Shown here one piece after another: positions 44,974 to 54,679 of a stretch of 64,000 nt of DNA. The stretch covers positions 15,737 through 79,736 of the forward strand of contig CALFXX010000048.1 of the NCBI GenBank assembly GCA_937952975.1, written 5' to 3'. Below the pieces are notes generated by a model. That model searched no databases. It had not been told where the DNA came from and saw only the letters and a program-made list of their open reading frames with translations. Origin of the DNA: an uncultured Alcaligenaceae bacterium (GTDB lineage Bacteria; Pseudomonadota; Gammaproteobacteria; Burkholderiales; Burkholderiaceae_B). Within the stretch, counting starts at the first letter, position 1. Every line of letters begins with the position of its first letter. The translations under genes and the position numbers were made by a program.

Positions 44974-46071
44974 ATGACAGCTTTTATCGGACAGGCACAG
45001 CGCCTGCAGGCGAGTGTTGGCGAGCGTGGCCTGCTGCGTCGCACAATCAGTTTGGTCTCTTCAGCGATCTTGGCAACGGTGTTGGCGACAAGTGCCTTTG
45101 CCCAAGCAGGCGCAGACTGGAAAGCTGTTGAGGACGCTGCAAAAAAAGAAGGAACAGTGAGTCTGTACCACAACCTGCGCCCGTCGGGTATCGAAAAGCT
45201 TTTGTCCGAGTTTCGTAAAACCTACCCAGGCATCAAAACCGAACAAATGCGTTTGGGCAGTGCGCCACTGATTGAACGCTTTGCGACCGAATTCACCGCA
45301 GGCCGCAATCTAGCGGACGTGGTCATTACCTTTCCAGACGAGACCATGCTTAAAGGTGTGGACACTGGGGGATGGGCGCTTGAATGGACGCCACCAGAGC
45401 TTGCTGCATTCAAACCCGAAATTAATCGCGGTAACAAGATGTTTGCCGTGCACACCTCGCGTAACGTGATTATTTGGAACAAACAACGGGTCAAACCCGC
45501 TGATGCACCGAAAGAATGGACCGATCTTTGGGATCCAAAATGGAAAGGCAAAGTCGCAATGGATCCACCATGGCGCTCGATTGCTGTGCAAGGTCTGATC
45601 GCACACTGGAGCAATATTGGCCTGAATGACTCGGCACAAAAGCTTAAAGCCAACGACGTACGTTTTTTTGAGGGCTCAGCTGGGGTGTTTCAAGCCGTCC
45701 TGCGCGGCGATGCACTTGTCGGAACCCTGGCAGATCTGCCTCTTGAGCCTGGCCTGGTCGACGGCGCACCTATCGGGTTTGTGTATCCAAAGTCAGGCAC
45801 CGCGATCAATGACGGCTATGTCATGGTGCCGGCCAAAGCGCCGCACCTAAATGCCGGCAAACTGTTTGCCAACTGGGTCATGTCAGCGCCAGGCCAAGCC
45901 GTCTTACAAGAGATTGGCGGCTTACCTGGCACGCGCCCTGGCATCACACCTCCAAAGTTTGTTCCTGCGACCTCGTCGCTATCGAATGTTGTCGACTCGC
46001 TTGTCATTTCATCGACTGCTCAGCAAGCCCAATCTATCAATGTTTGGCGTGAAGTTTTTGGGATTCGCTAA
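44974..46071 (+). CDS. extracellular solute-binding protein, Fbp/iron-type ABC transporter
   Basis: The product has 365 residues, with start ATG 44974 and GGAG 5 bases upstream. The signal peptide is unusually long, with the hydrophobic core at about 27-42 ending TSAFAQ. The mature part has EGTVSLYHNLRPSGIEKLL, FRKTYPGI and GTLADLPLEPGLVDGAPIGFVYP. The family 1/AfuA type carries iron or, in many members, small organic compounds. The tyrosines of classical FbpA iron sites cannot be assigned clearly. It is the first gene of a three-gene ABC importer. Confidence 0.85.
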   Translation: MTAFIGQAQRLQASVGERGLLRRTISLVSSAILATVLATSAFAQAGADWKAVEDAAKKEGTVSLYHNLRPSGIEKLLSEFRKTYPGIKTEQMRLGSAPLIERFATEFTAGRNLADVVITFPDETMLKGVDTGGWALEWTPPELAAFKPEINRGNKMFAVHTSRNVIIWNKQRVKPADAPKEWTDLWDPKWKGKVAMDPPWRSIAVQGLIAHWSNIGLNDSAQKLKANDVRFFEGSAGVFQAVLRGDALVGTLADLPLEPGLVDGAPIGFVYPKSGTAINDGYVMVPAKAPHLNAGKLFANWVMSAPGQAVLQEIGGLPGTRPGITPPKFVPATSSLSNVVDSLVISSTAQQAQSINVWREVFGIR

Positions 46072-46077
46072 ACGTAG

Positions 46078-47778
46078 ATGAACCGGTTGACCGAGAACAA
46101 AGCGATTACGCAACATCGTTTTAATTTATTAACGCCTCTTTACGCTCTAGTCTTTGCTGCAGTGGCTCTGATGGCACTCGTGCCAGTTCTTGCCTTGGTG
46201 CTTGGCAGCCTGCGCGACTCGCCTCCGGGGCAACCGGGCAATTGGACGCTTGAAAACTGGGCGAATCTGGCTTCGCCTGGCGTGATCGATACGTTGATCA
46301 CCACGATACAAGTTGCTTGCTTGACGACCTTCTTTTCAATGATTTTGGGCACGCTGCTGGCCTTGATCATTCATCGTACCGACTTCCGTTGGCCAAATGC
46401 GATGACCGGTTTGCTAGGGTTGAGCTTTTATTTCCCCTCATTCATTTTGGGGATGGCTTGGATCGTGATTGGTTCGCCTGGCGGCCTGATCAATGATCTG
46501 GTGCGTGAACTGTTTGACGCTGAAGCCAATATCGATATCTATAGCGTCACGGGGATTGTGTTGGTCATGGTGCTTCATCAGGTACCCTTTGTGTACCTCA
46601 CCATGCGCGGCCCTGTGTTAGGGATGGATCCAAGCTACGAAGAGGCGGCGCGCACATCGGGCGCTTCAGCGTTTACGATGCTCAGGCGCGTCACCTTACC
46701 CATGCTGTCCTACGCACTGGCCTCGAGCACCCTCCTTTGTCTGGTGATGTCTCTTGAACAATTCGGTATTCCCGTCTTGCTCGGTATACCCGGGCGCGTC
46801 ACTGTGTTGGCCACACAAATTTATTTACTGTGCAGATTTCCTCCGACTGCATACGGGCTTGCGGCTGCGATTGGTCTGACGCTTGCCGCCATCACAGCCC
46901 TTGCGATTTTGCTACAACGCCGACTAGCAGGCGGTGGGCAAGCCGTGGCCACCACGGGCAAAGCGGGGCGAATCACCCCGATCCGTCTTGGCGCTTGGCG
47001 CTGGCCTACTAACATTTTTTGTGGTGTTTATATCTTGATGGGCTTAATTCTGCCAACCATCATCTTGCTCTACACCTCGCTTATCAAATTTTTTACTGGT
47101 AATCCACTGACAGCCGCTTACACGTTTCGTAACTACATCAGCATCTGGGAATCTGAGGGTACACAGCTCGCCACACTGAACACACTACTCGTGTCAGGCG
47201 GTGGTGCCTTAGTGGGTGTGATGCTTGGCGCGGCGTGTAGTTACTTCACGGTACGTTTGAAACCCACGGGGCATCGGGTGCTCGACATGCTGGTCATGCT
47301 GCCCTTTGGTGTACCTGGGGTGGTGCTAGGTTTAGGATTGCTTTGGGCTTACGCCTATTTGCCCTTACCACTTTACGGCACCATGACTTTGATTGTGCTG
47401 GCCTACGTCACACGCTTTTTGCCCTACGCAACCGAAACTGCAGGCGCACGCTTTGTTCAGCTTGACCGCAGCCTCGAAGAGGCTGCCTGGACAGCAGGTG
47501 CAAGTCGACAAACGGGCGTCTGGCGGATCGTCTTGCCCTTGAGTTTACCTTCGCTGCAAAGCGGCTACTTCTTATTGTTCATGGCCTTTTTTAGAGAAAT
47601 CTCTGCGACCATTTTGATCTTTACCGCATCGACCTCAGTGCTGTCTGTTTCGATTTGGTCTTATTTCGAGCAAGCTGATTGGGGCATGGCGAGCGCCTTG
47701 TCAATTTTGGCCATGGTGTTGATGCTGGGGATCATGTCAGCGCTGCTCTGGGCCATGCCTGGGGCGCGTAAGCGGTAA
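46078..47778 (+). CDS. ABC transporter permease, two-domain FbpB type
   Basis: The product has 566 residues with about 12 transmembrane segments in two homologous halves. Each half has an EAA motif: YEEAARTSGASAFTMLRRVT and LEEAAWTAGASRQTGVWRIV. The fused two-domain form is typical of iron(III)-type importers. It begins 6 bases after the binding-protein gene and is followed by the ATPase gene. Confidence 0.9.
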   Translation: MNRLTENKAITQHRFNLLTPLYALVFAAVALMALVPVLALVLGSLRDSPPGQPGNWTLENWANLASPGVIDTLITTIQVACLTTFFSMILGTLLALIIHRTDFRWPNAMTGLLGLSFYFPSFILGMAWIVIGSPGGLINDLVRELFDAEANIDIYSVTGIVLVMVLHQVPFVYLTMRGPVLGMDPSYEEAARTSGASAFTMLRRVTLPMLSYALASSTLLCLVMSLEQFGIPVLLGIPGRVTVLATQIYLLCRFPPTAYGLAAAIGLTLAAITALAILLQRRLAGGGQAVATTGKAGRITPIRLGAWRWPTNIFCGVYILMGLILPTIILLYTSLIKFFTGNPLTAAYTFRNYISIWESEGTQLATLNTLLVSGGGALVGVMLGAACSYFTVRLKPTGHRVLDMLVMLPFGVPGVVLGLGLLWAYAYLPLPLYGTMTLIVLAYVTRFLPYATETAGARFVQLDRSLEEAAWTAGASRQTGVWRIVLPLSLPSLQSGYFLLFMAFFREISATILIFTASTSVLSVSIWSYFEQADWGMASALSILAMVLMLGIMSALLWAMPGARKR

Positions 47779-47802
47779 CACAATCAATATGAGAGCAGAC
47801 TA

Positions 47803-48864
47803 ATGGGCATCTCGGTCAGAGACCTTGTCAAAGTATATGGGCAGTCAACCGTCATCAAAGGCATCTCTTTTGATGTCGCGGATGGCGAATTTGTGACCCT
47901 GCTCGGCCCGAGCGGGTGTGGAAAAACCACCACCTTACGCAGCATCGCGGGCTTAGACACCATCGATGGCGGCGAAATTCGCATTAACGAGCAAATCGTT
48001 TCGAACACGACGAATGGAGTGTTCGTACCGCCTCACGAGCGCAATTTGGGTATGGTGTTTCAGTCTTATGCCGTGTGGCCGCATCTGACTGTTGCGCAAA
48101 ACGTTGCCTTCCCACTCACGGTCAGAGGCGTTCGGGACACGGCCGAAGCGGTCAAGTGGGCGCTCGATATCGTTGGAATGTATGAACTCGCCAATCGACG
48201 TCCCTCTGAACTGTCTGGTGGGCAACAGCAACGCGTAGCGCTCGCCCGCGCAATCGCTGGTAAGCCTCAGGTGTTACTGTTTGACGAGCCACTGTCAAAT
48301 CTTGATGCGCGTCTGCGCGACCGAACCCGAACTGAAATCAGCCGGATACAACGCGAACTCAAAGTGCCTGCGATCTACGTCACGCACGACCAAACCGAAG
48401 CACTCTCGATGTCTGATCGAATTATTGTGATGAGTGCGGGGCTCACCATACAAGATGGCTCGCCCAAACAAATCTATCACGCGCCCGTGAATCGCTTTGT
48501 GGCGGACTTTATTGGCAACGCTAATTTCTTGCGGGTACGCCAACAAGGTGGGCAGTGGGCCTTGCCCGATGGCACTGCGCTGTCCGTCTGCCCAGACACA
48601 CAACACGTGCAAGGCGACCAAGTGACCGCGTTAGTTCGGCCTGAGGCAATACACGTCGAACTCGACCCAACGGTTCAGATCCAGGCTGGCGTCAATCGCG
48701 TCACCGGCACAGTCACCAGTAGTGTTTTTTTAGGTCAACACATCGAACACGTGGTGAGCGTAGCCGGCCTCGAATTACGTGCTTTTTCACGTACTACGCT
48801 CGAGGTTGGCCGCGCGATTACACTTTCATTTCACGCCAACGATTGCCGACTGCTGAGCGCATAA
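47803..48864 (+). CDS. ABC transporter ATP-binding protein, FbpC/PotA type
   Basis: The product has 353 residues. It has Walker A GPSGCGKTT (about 31-39), signature LSGGQQQRVALARA, Walker B VLLFDEPLSNLDARLR and a C-terminal TOBE domain with LVRPEAIHVEL. The start ATG 47803 has GAGAG upstream. It completes the importer at 44974-48864. Confidence 0.92.
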   Translation: MGISVRDLVKVYGQSTVIKGISFDVADGEFVTLLGPSGCGKTTTLRSIAGLDTIDGGEIRINEQIVSNTTNGVFVPPHERNLGMVFQSYAVWPHLTVAQNVAFPLTVRGVRDTAEAVKWALDIVGMYELANRRPSELSGGQQQRVALARAIAGKPQVLLFDEPLSNLDARLRDRTRTEISRIQRELKVPAIYVTHDQTEALSMSDRIIVMSAGLTIQDGSPKQIYHAPVNRFVADFIGNANFLRVRQQGGQWALPDGTALSVCPDTQHVQGDQVTALVRPEAIHVELDPTVQIQAGVNRVTGTVTSSVFLGQHIEHVVSVAGLELRAFSRTTLEVGRAITLSFHANDCRLLSA

Positions 48865-48922
48865 GTCACTTTTCGCTTTATCTATTCAACGCCTCTTACT
48901 CAGAAACATCAGGATTATCGTT

Positions 48923-50323
48923 ATGAATCAGCCCAATGCCACTCAAACTGTGCTCGAGCAAATCGCCGAGCGTATCGTGTCTTTTGATCTCAGTGCCATC
49001 ACACCGCAAGCGATCATGCTGTCGCGCACGGCGATTATCGATACGTTAGGGGTCACGATTGCGGGCGCGATTGAACCTTGCACCACCAATCTGTTGCGCA
49101 CACCCGGCGTTGCTTCAGCGCCCGGCATCTGCACGATTTTTGGCACGGCACAAAAGACCTCGGCACTTGATGCGACGTTTATCAACGGCACAGCGTCTCA
49201 TGCCTTAGATTACGATGACTTTAGCCAACCGATGGGCGGGCATCAGTCTGCGCCTTTGGTCGCCCCCCTCATGGCAATCGCTGAAGAACGCGGCGCCTCT
49301 GGCCTACAACTCCTTCAATCCTATATTGTGGGGATTGAAACTGAAATTCGCCTGGCGCGCGCCGTCAACTTCTATCATTACGACAAAGGCTGGCATCCGA
49401 CAGCCACCCTTGGTGTCTTTGGCGCAGCCGCAGCGGCCGGACATTTGCTTGGGCTTGGGGCTAAAAAGCAAGCGATTGCGCTTGCAATTGCCGCTTCGTT
49501 CGCTTCAGGCATCAAGGCTAACTTCGGCACCATGGTTAAACCCCTTCATGTTGGCCAGTGTGCGCGCAACGGTTTGCTGGCTGTTCTCATGGCCGATGCG
49601 GGCTACGATGCCAATCCTGAAGCGCTTGAACATCATCAAGGCTTTTTCAATGCGTTTAATGGCAAAGGCAATTACGATGCCAGTCTGATTTTTGAGAACT
49701 GGGCCAATCCCCTTGAGGTCTTGAGCCCAAGCATGGGACTCAAACAATTTGCGTGTTGCGGTAGCACTCACCCAGCGGTCACGATGGCGCTTGAGTTGCG
49801 CAAACAAGAAACCTTCAGTCCACAAGATATTGAAAAGGTCGACATCATGCCGCATCGTCGTCGACTGCCCCACACCAACAATCCGGATCCTCAAACGCCA
49901 CTTGCCGCCAAGTTCTCGGTGCAATACGCGGTGGCGCGTGCATTGGTGGACGGTGCCGTGCGTCTTGACGACTTTGAAGGCAATGCGCACTTTGATAGCA
50001 AAGTACGTGCGATCATGGCAAAAACCACTGCAATGCCACACCCCGATATGCCCGACGACTCACCCGATCAATTTGGTGCAGAAGTCATTGTTGCTCTGAA
50101 AGACGGGCGCACGGTGTCGCGTCGCATCAACAGCCTGGTTGGTCGTGGCGGCGACTATCCCTTGACCAGTGAAGAGTTGTGGGAAAAATTCAATGATTGC
50201 GTCAAGCGTGTGCTTCCCGTCAACGACATCCCTGCACTCTTTGCCAAGCTCGAAAAGCTCGAGCATATTAAAAACATTCGCGAACTCACCCCCCTGTTGG
50301 CGAAATTTTCAAAAGCAGCTTAA
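48923..50323 (+). CDS. MmgE/PrpD-family protein 2
   Basis: The product has 466 residues. The pattern is ALDYDDFSQPMGGHQSAPLV (with the conserved DYDD and H), GWHPTATLGVFGAAAAAGHLLG, FGTMVKPLHVGQCARNGLLAVLMA and CCGSTHPAV. These conserved residues are closer to the family consensus than in copy 1 (43288), where the DYDD is replaced by DFEP. So copy 2 is the more orthodox enzyme. It is in a run with the Fbp-like importer before it and a Bug protein after it. Confidence 0.9.
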   Translation: MNQPNATQTVLEQIAERIVSFDLSAITPQAIMLSRTAIIDTLGVTIAGAIEPCTTNLLRTPGVASAPGICTIFGTAQKTSALDATFINGTASHALDYDDFSQPMGGHQSAPLVAPLMAIAEERGASGLQLLQSYIVGIETEIRLARAVNFYHYDKGWHPTATLGVFGAAAAAGHLLGLGAKKQAIALAIAASFASGIKANFGTMVKPLHVGQCARNGLLAVLMADAGYDANPEALEHHQGFFNAFNGKGNYDASLIFENWANPLEVLSPSMGLKQFACCGSTHPAVTMALELRKQETFSPQDIEKVDIMPHRRRLPHTNNPDPQTPLAAKFSVQYAVARALVDGAVRLDDFEGNAHFDSKVRAIMAKTTAMPHPDMPDDSPDQFGAEVIVALKDGRTVSRRINSLVGRGGDYPLTSEELWEKFNDCVKRVLPVNDIPALFAKLEKLEHIKNIRELTPLLAKFSKAA

Positions 50324-50361
50324 GCTCAGGCCAAGAGAAGTAACGTTTTAAAGGAGACCCA

Positions 50362-51336
50362 ATGAACAGACGCGCCTTTGTCCGATCTTCGGTGCTGGGC
50401 GGCCTAGCAAGCATTGGGTTTCCACTATTCGCACAGCAAGATAAGTTTCCGACTAAAGCAATCAGATTTGTCGTGCCGTTTGCTGCAGGTGGCGGAGGAG
50501 ACGCGATCGCCAGAATCTCGGGGCAAAAACTATCTGAACGACTCAATAGCCCGGTAGTGATTGAAAATCGCACGGGTGCGGGCGGTACCGTGGGTTCGGC
50601 GTATGTGATGAAGTCAGCTCCTGATGGCTACACGCTGCTCAATATGTCTAGCAGTTACTGTATCCAAGCCGCCATGGGGCCACTGCCCTTTGATCCAATA
50701 CTGGATATGCAGCCCATCATCACGCTCGCGCAAACGCCAATGGTGCTTCTCGTTCATAACGACTCGCCTTTTCGCAACGCGACCGATCTGATTGCCGCCG
50801 CAAAAAAGAACCCTGATCGCTACACACATGGTTCAGCCGGAATTGGTTCAATCGCACATTTATCGATGGAAGAATTCGCCTATCTGGCAGATATCAAATT
50901 AGTACACGTTCCGTACAAGGGCTCGTCGCTTGCGATGAATGACTTGCTTGGTGGCAATGTCGATCTTTTACTGAGCACCTCAACATTCACAGCCCCGTAC
51001 ATCAAATCAAAGCGCGTCAGAGCGCTGGGTATCGCTGGGCAGTCTCGCTTATCCATCTTGCCCGACGTCCCGACCTTTGAAGAACAGGGCCTGAAAGATT
51101 TCAACGTAGTCGACAGTAAATCGATGGGTGGCCCTAAAGGCATTTCGCCTGAAATCGTAGCCTTTCTCAATCATGAGCTTAACAGCGTGTTGAAAGAGCC
51201 CGCCGTTTACACTCGGCTCGAAGAAGAAGGCACGACAGCCGTTGGCGGCTCACCCGAACATATGCTGCAGCTCATTCGCACAGATATCGCGCGCTGGAAA
51301 AAAGTGATCGATCTGCAGAAAATTACCCCTCAATAA
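50362..51336 (+). CDS. Bug/TctC-family solute-binding protein with twin-arginine-like signal
   Basis: The product has 324 residues, with AAAGGAG 6 bases before the ATG. The signal begins MNRRAFVRSS, a twin-arginine-like motif that is common in this family. The mature part has IRFVVPFAAGGGGDAIAR, VIENRTGAGGTVGSAYV, DGYTLLNMSS and HVPYKGSSLAMNDLLGG. No TctAB membrane genes are present. It lies between MmgE/PrpD 2 and an aldo/keto reductase, and probably delivers the organic acid handled by them. Confidence 0.9.
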   Translation: MNRRAFVRSSVLGGLASIGFPLFAQQDKFPTKAIRFVVPFAAGGGGDAIARISGQKLSERLNSPVVIENRTGAGGTVGSAYVMKSAPDGYTLLNMSSSYCIQAAMGPLPFDPILDMQPIITLAQTPMVLLVHNDSPFRNATDLIAAAKKNPDRYTHGSAGIGSIAHLSMEEFAYLADIKLVHVPYKGSSLAMNDLLGGNVDLLLSTSTFTAPYIKSKRVRALGIAGQSRLSILPDVPTFEEQGLKDFNVVDSKSMGGPKGISPEIVAFLNHELNSVLKEPAVYTRLEEEGTTAVGGSPEHMLQLIRTDIARWKKVIDLQKITPQ

Positions 51337-51347
51337 TTGAAAGCATC

Positions 51348-52367
51348 ATGACGCATAAAAACCCTGAATACTTCCCACTTGGCCATAGCGGCCTGCACGT
51401 GCCACGCTTGTGGCTAGGCACGATGATGTTCGGAGATCAAACCGACGAAACCGTGGCACGAGAAATCGTTGCCGTCACGCGCGATGCCGGTTACAACGCG
51501 ATTGACTCGGCCGACAACTATGCCAAAGGCGAATCTGAGCGCATGGTTGGGCGTTTAATTGCGCAAGACCGCGCTCGCTGGGTACTCGCGACAAAGGTTG
51601 CCAACCAAATTGGCAAAGAGCCAAACGACCGTGGTACTTCCAGGCGTTGGCTGATGACCGAGATCGACAACAGCCTGAAGCGACTCGCGACCGACTGGAT
51701 TGACGTCTATTACATGCATCGCGATGATGAAATCACCCCGATGGAAGAAACCCTCTCAACCTTTGCCCGCCTCATTGAGCTTGGGAAAATTCGCTATTAC
51801 GGGGTGTCAAATTTTCGCTCGTGGCGCATCGCCAAAATGGTTGAAATGGCTCGAAAGATGGGTATTCCACCACCGATTGTGTGCCAGCCTGCTTATAGCG
51901 CCGTCACACGAATGATAGAGACCGAAGTGCTGCCCTGCTGCGACCATTATGGCGTGGGCGTCGTCGCCTACAGCCCCCTGGCGCGCGGCGTGTTGACAGG
52001 CAAGTATCAGCCAGACGTAGCACCCGACGCTTCAAGTCGCGCTGGGCGCGGTGATCGTCGCTTGCATCAAACCGAGTTTCGCAACGAGTCGTTTGCGGTG
52101 GCGAGCGCGTTAAAAGAGCACGCTTTGCGCCGCGGGTTTAGTCCAACACAGTTTGCAATCGCCTGGGCGTTGAATAACAAACTCATCAACGGGGTCATTG
52201 GTGGCCCCCGTACCCTAGAACAATGGCAAGACTATGTTGCTGCCATGTCGGTATCGCTCACAGCTGAAGACGAGGCCCTGGTCGATTCACTTGTGGCGCC
52301 CGGTTATGCATCGACGCACGGTTTTACCGATCCTCAATACCCCATTGTGGGGCGTCGCCCGCGGTGA
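51348..52367 (+). CDS. aldo/keto reductase
   Basis: The product has 339 residues. The catalytic tetrad is D53, Y58, K83 and H124 (in IDSADNYAKG, LATKVAN and YYMHRDD). NADPH-binding segments are YGVSNFRSW and ARGVLTGKY. Family members reduce aldehydes or ketones to alcohols. It starts 11 bases after the Bug gene and is likely in the same transcript. Confidence 0.92.
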   Translation: MTHKNPEYFPLGHSGLHVPRLWLGTMMFGDQTDETVAREIVAVTRDAGYNAIDSADNYAKGESERMVGRLIAQDRARWVLATKVANQIGKEPNDRGTSRRWLMTEIDNSLKRLATDWIDVYYMHRDDEITPMEETLSTFARLIELGKIRYYGVSNFRSWRIAKMVEMARKMGIPPPIVCQPAYSAVTRMIETEVLPCCDHYGVGVVAYSPLARGVLTGKYQPDVAPDASSRAGRGDRRLHQTEFRNESFAVASALKEHALRRGFSPTQFAIAWALNNKLINGVIGGPRTLEQWQDYVAAMSVSLTAEDEALVDSLVAPGYASTHGFTDPQYPIVGRRPR

Positions 52368-52378
52368 TCCTAAGTTTT

Positions 52379-52402
52379 GCCTATAAGCGATAACCGATAG
52401 GC
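52379..52402. other. short inverted repeat between aldo/keto reductase and the next gene
   Basis: GCCTAT and ATAGGC flank 12 bases. The direct repeat GCGATAA occurs on and after the right side. It is weak as a terminator, without a T-run. Confidence 0.25.
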
Positions 52403-52444
52403 GATAATAGACACCTTGCCATCACCAGTGAAGTAAGCCGTCTC

Positions 52445-54628
52445 ATGAACAAACGCGATATGGTCATCCAGAGCATCGTCTATCTGCGTGGGCCAAATAT
52501 TTGGACGTATTACTCGGCGCTTGAGGCTGTGGTAGACATCGGGGACTTAGAAGACTGCCCCTCTGATGTCGTGCCCGGCCTCTACGAGAGGTTGGTCGAA
52601 TGGCTACCGAGTCTGATCGAACACCGCTGCAGCCCAGGCGTGCGCGGTGGCTTTTTACAACGCCTACGCACTGGCACCTGGCCTTGCCACATTCTTGAGC
52701 ACGTCACGCTGGCCCTGCAAGACCTGGCGGGTGTGCCTGGCCATGGTTTTGGACGTGCACGCGAGACCGAAACTCGCGGTGTCTATAAAGTTGTTGTCAG
52801 TGGCTGGCAAGAAGAAGTCACCCGGGCTGCACTGTATGCAGGTCGCGATCTGGTGATGGCGGCCATTGAAGACCGCCCTTACGATCTTGAGGCGGCGCTT
52901 GACCACCTCAAAGACCTCACGCAAGATTTATGTCTAGGCCCGAGCACTGCTTCGATGGTGTTAGCGGCCGAAGATCGTGAAATTCCTGCGGTGCGCTTAA
53001 ACAACGGCAACCTGATCCAGTTCGGCTACGGTAACCAGCAACGTCGAATCTGGACCGCAGAAACAGACCAAACGAGCGCCATTGCTGAAACGATCTCGCG
53101 TGATAAAGACTTAACGAAGTCAATTCTTGAGTCTTGCGGGGTACCGATCCCACAAGGTCGTGCCGTTGATCACGCGCAAGATGCCTGGGACGCGGCCCAA
53201 GACCTAGGCCTTCCAGTGGTCGTCAAACCTGTTGATGGCAACCACGGACGAGGTGTGTTCATTAATCTCGAAACCCAACAAGAAATCGAAGCGGCTTACG
53301 CTGTCGCGGTTGATGAGGGCTCAGGGGTATTAGTTGAGCGCTTCATTCGTGGCAACGAACATCGCCTTTTGATCGTGAACGGCAAACTCGCGGCCGCGGC
53401 GAAAGGCCAGGCCGCGCATGTAACAGGCGACGGCATCCACACGATTGACGACTTGATTGCCCTTCAAATCAACTCAGACCCTCGCCGTGGACGCGGCGAA
53501 GAACAACCCTTAAATCCGGTTCGTATTGACTCAGCTGCCCGACTTGAACTAAAGCGCCAGGGCTTTGACGCCGACAGCATTCCCCCTTTGGGTTGCGAAG
53601 TCTTGATTCAACGTAATGGCAACGTGGCGTTCGACTGCACCGATGACGTTCATCCTGATGTCGCCGCGATTGCGGCGATCGCTGCCAAAGCGGTGGGTTT
53701 AGATGTGGCGGGTATCGATCTGGTGACCGAAGACATTTCACGCCCGTTGTCAGAAACAGGCGGTGCCATCGTAGAGGTCAATGCAGGGCCCGGACTCTTA
53801 ATGCATTTGAAGCCCGCCGAAGGCCTACCGCGCAATGTGGGCAAAGCGATTGTCGACTACATGTTTCCGCCCGGCGACGAAAAAACCTTTCCGCTGATCG
53901 GAGCCTCGGGGTCGAGCGGCACAACGTTGGTGACACGGCTGATGTTTCATTTGCTGACGCAAAATGGGATGCTTACTGGCTTGTCTAACAGCGAGGGCGT
54001 CAAGGTCAATGACCGTGCGCTGACGACTTCGGTGTCCTCGACCTGGTCCAATACCCAACGCTTACTTTTAAATTGTCAGATTCAAGCCGCTGTGGTTGAA
54101 ACGGATGGCATGCAAATACTGACCGAAGGTCTTGATTACATCAAGTGCCTGGTTGGTATCGTGACAGACATCACTTTTGATGAGGCTTTCAAAGGCCCAA
54201 GTGTGGCGTATCACGCCTTTGAAACCGCGACAGATTTGATCAAAATCTATCGAACACAGATTGATGTAGTTTGCACCTCTGGCACCGGCGTGCTCAATGC
54301 CGACGACGTTAACGTCGCAGCCATCGCCGAATTCTGCAAGGGCTCATTGATGCTGTTTAGTCAGGATCCTGCTTCACCCCTGATTCAAGCGCATCTCGCA
54401 GAAGACAAGCGTGCCGTTTTACTCGATGCTGGTCAGATTATGTTGGCGCAGGGCACGCAACGCACGCCCTTATGCAAAACCTCCGAGCTTCCAGTGCTGG
54501 GTTTGAATCCCGCAGGCACTGAGGACAACACCGTTGCTGTGCTGGCTTCGGTTGCGGCCGCCTGGGCATTAAACTTACCTTTAGATCGTATTCAGAGCGG
54601 TCTGCGGTCGTACGAACCCACTCTCTGA
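52445..54628 (+). CDS. cyanophycin-synthetase-like protein (CphA' type) with altered Mur-ligase P-loop
   Basis: The product has 727 residues; full CphA is about 870-900. The N-terminal CphA domain is clear (LRGPNIWTYYSALEAVV, HRCSPGVRGGFLQRLRTGTW, HILEHVTLALQ, GFGRARETETRGVY). The ATP-grasp domain is intact (VVVKPVDGNHGRGVFINL, VERFIRGNEHRLLIVNGKLAA, ISRPLSETGGAIVEVNAGPG). The Mur-ligase-like domain has SGSSGTT (488-494) where CphA has TGTNGKT: the P-loop lysine is Thr493. The C-terminal part is short. Cyanophycin synthesis adds Asp with the ATP-grasp half and Arg with the Mur half, so this protein may do only one of these or act as a subunit. No second cphA or cyanophycinase is in the window. 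Confidence 0.82.
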   Translation: MNKRDMVIQSIVYLRGPNIWTYYSALEAVVDIGDLEDCPSDVVPGLYERLVEWLPSLIEHRCSPGVRGGFLQRLRTGTWPCHILEHVTLALQDLAGVPGHGFGRARETETRGVYKVVVSGWQEEVTRAALYAGRDLVMAAIEDRPYDLEAALDHLKDLTQDLCLGPSTASMVLAAEDREIPAVRLNNGNLIQFGYGNQQRRIWTAETDQTSAIAETISRDKDLTKSILESCGVPIPQGRAVDHAQDAWDAAQDLGLPVVVKPVDGNHGRGVFINLETQQEIEAAYAVAVDEGSGVLVERFIRGNEHRLLIVNGKLAAAAKGQAAHVTGDGIHTIDDLIALQINSDPRRGRGEEQPLNPVRIDSAARLELKRQGFDADSIPPLGCEVLIQRNGNVAFDCTDDVHPDVAAIAAIAAKAVGLDVAGIDLVTEDISRPLSETGGAIVEVNAGPGLLMHLKPAEGLPRNVGKAIVDYMFPPGDEKTFPLIGASGSSGTTLVTRLMFHLLTQNGMLTGLSNSEGVKVNDRALTTSVSSTWSNTQRLLLNCQIQAAVVETDGMQILTEGLDYIKCLVGIVTDITFDEAFKGPSVAYHAFETATDLIKIYRTQIDVVCTSGTGVLNADDVNVAAIAEFCKGSLMLFSQDPASPLIQAHLAEDKRAVLLDAGQIMLAQGTQRTPLCKTSELPVLGLNPAGTEDNTVAVLASVAAAWALNLPLDRIQSGLRSYEPTL

Positions 54629-54645
54629 CTGAACCGAAAGCCTCA

Positions 54646-54679
54646 GCCCTAAACCCACCCACCCGCGTAGGTTTAGGGC
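54646..54679. terminator. strong inverted repeat after the cyanophycin-synthetase-like gene
   Basis: GCCCTAAACC and GGTTTAGGGC, perfect 10-bp arms, enclose a 14-base loop, 18 bases after the stop at 54628. A second perfect palindrome CACTTGCAAGTG follows at 54682. No T-run is present, so this could be a Rho-assisted terminator. Confidence 0.5.

Noticed and set aside
44756..44977. 73-codon open frame just before the Fbp-like binding-protein gene, overlapping its ATG
   Set aside because: It starts at GTG with no ribosome-binding site and shows no family character or signal; the overlap looks accidental.
44974..48864. A certain iron(III) uptake system
   Set aside because: Fold and layout match FbpABC, but iron-binding tyrosines were not assigned, no Fur box was seen, and neighbours point to organic acids, so the substrate is left open.
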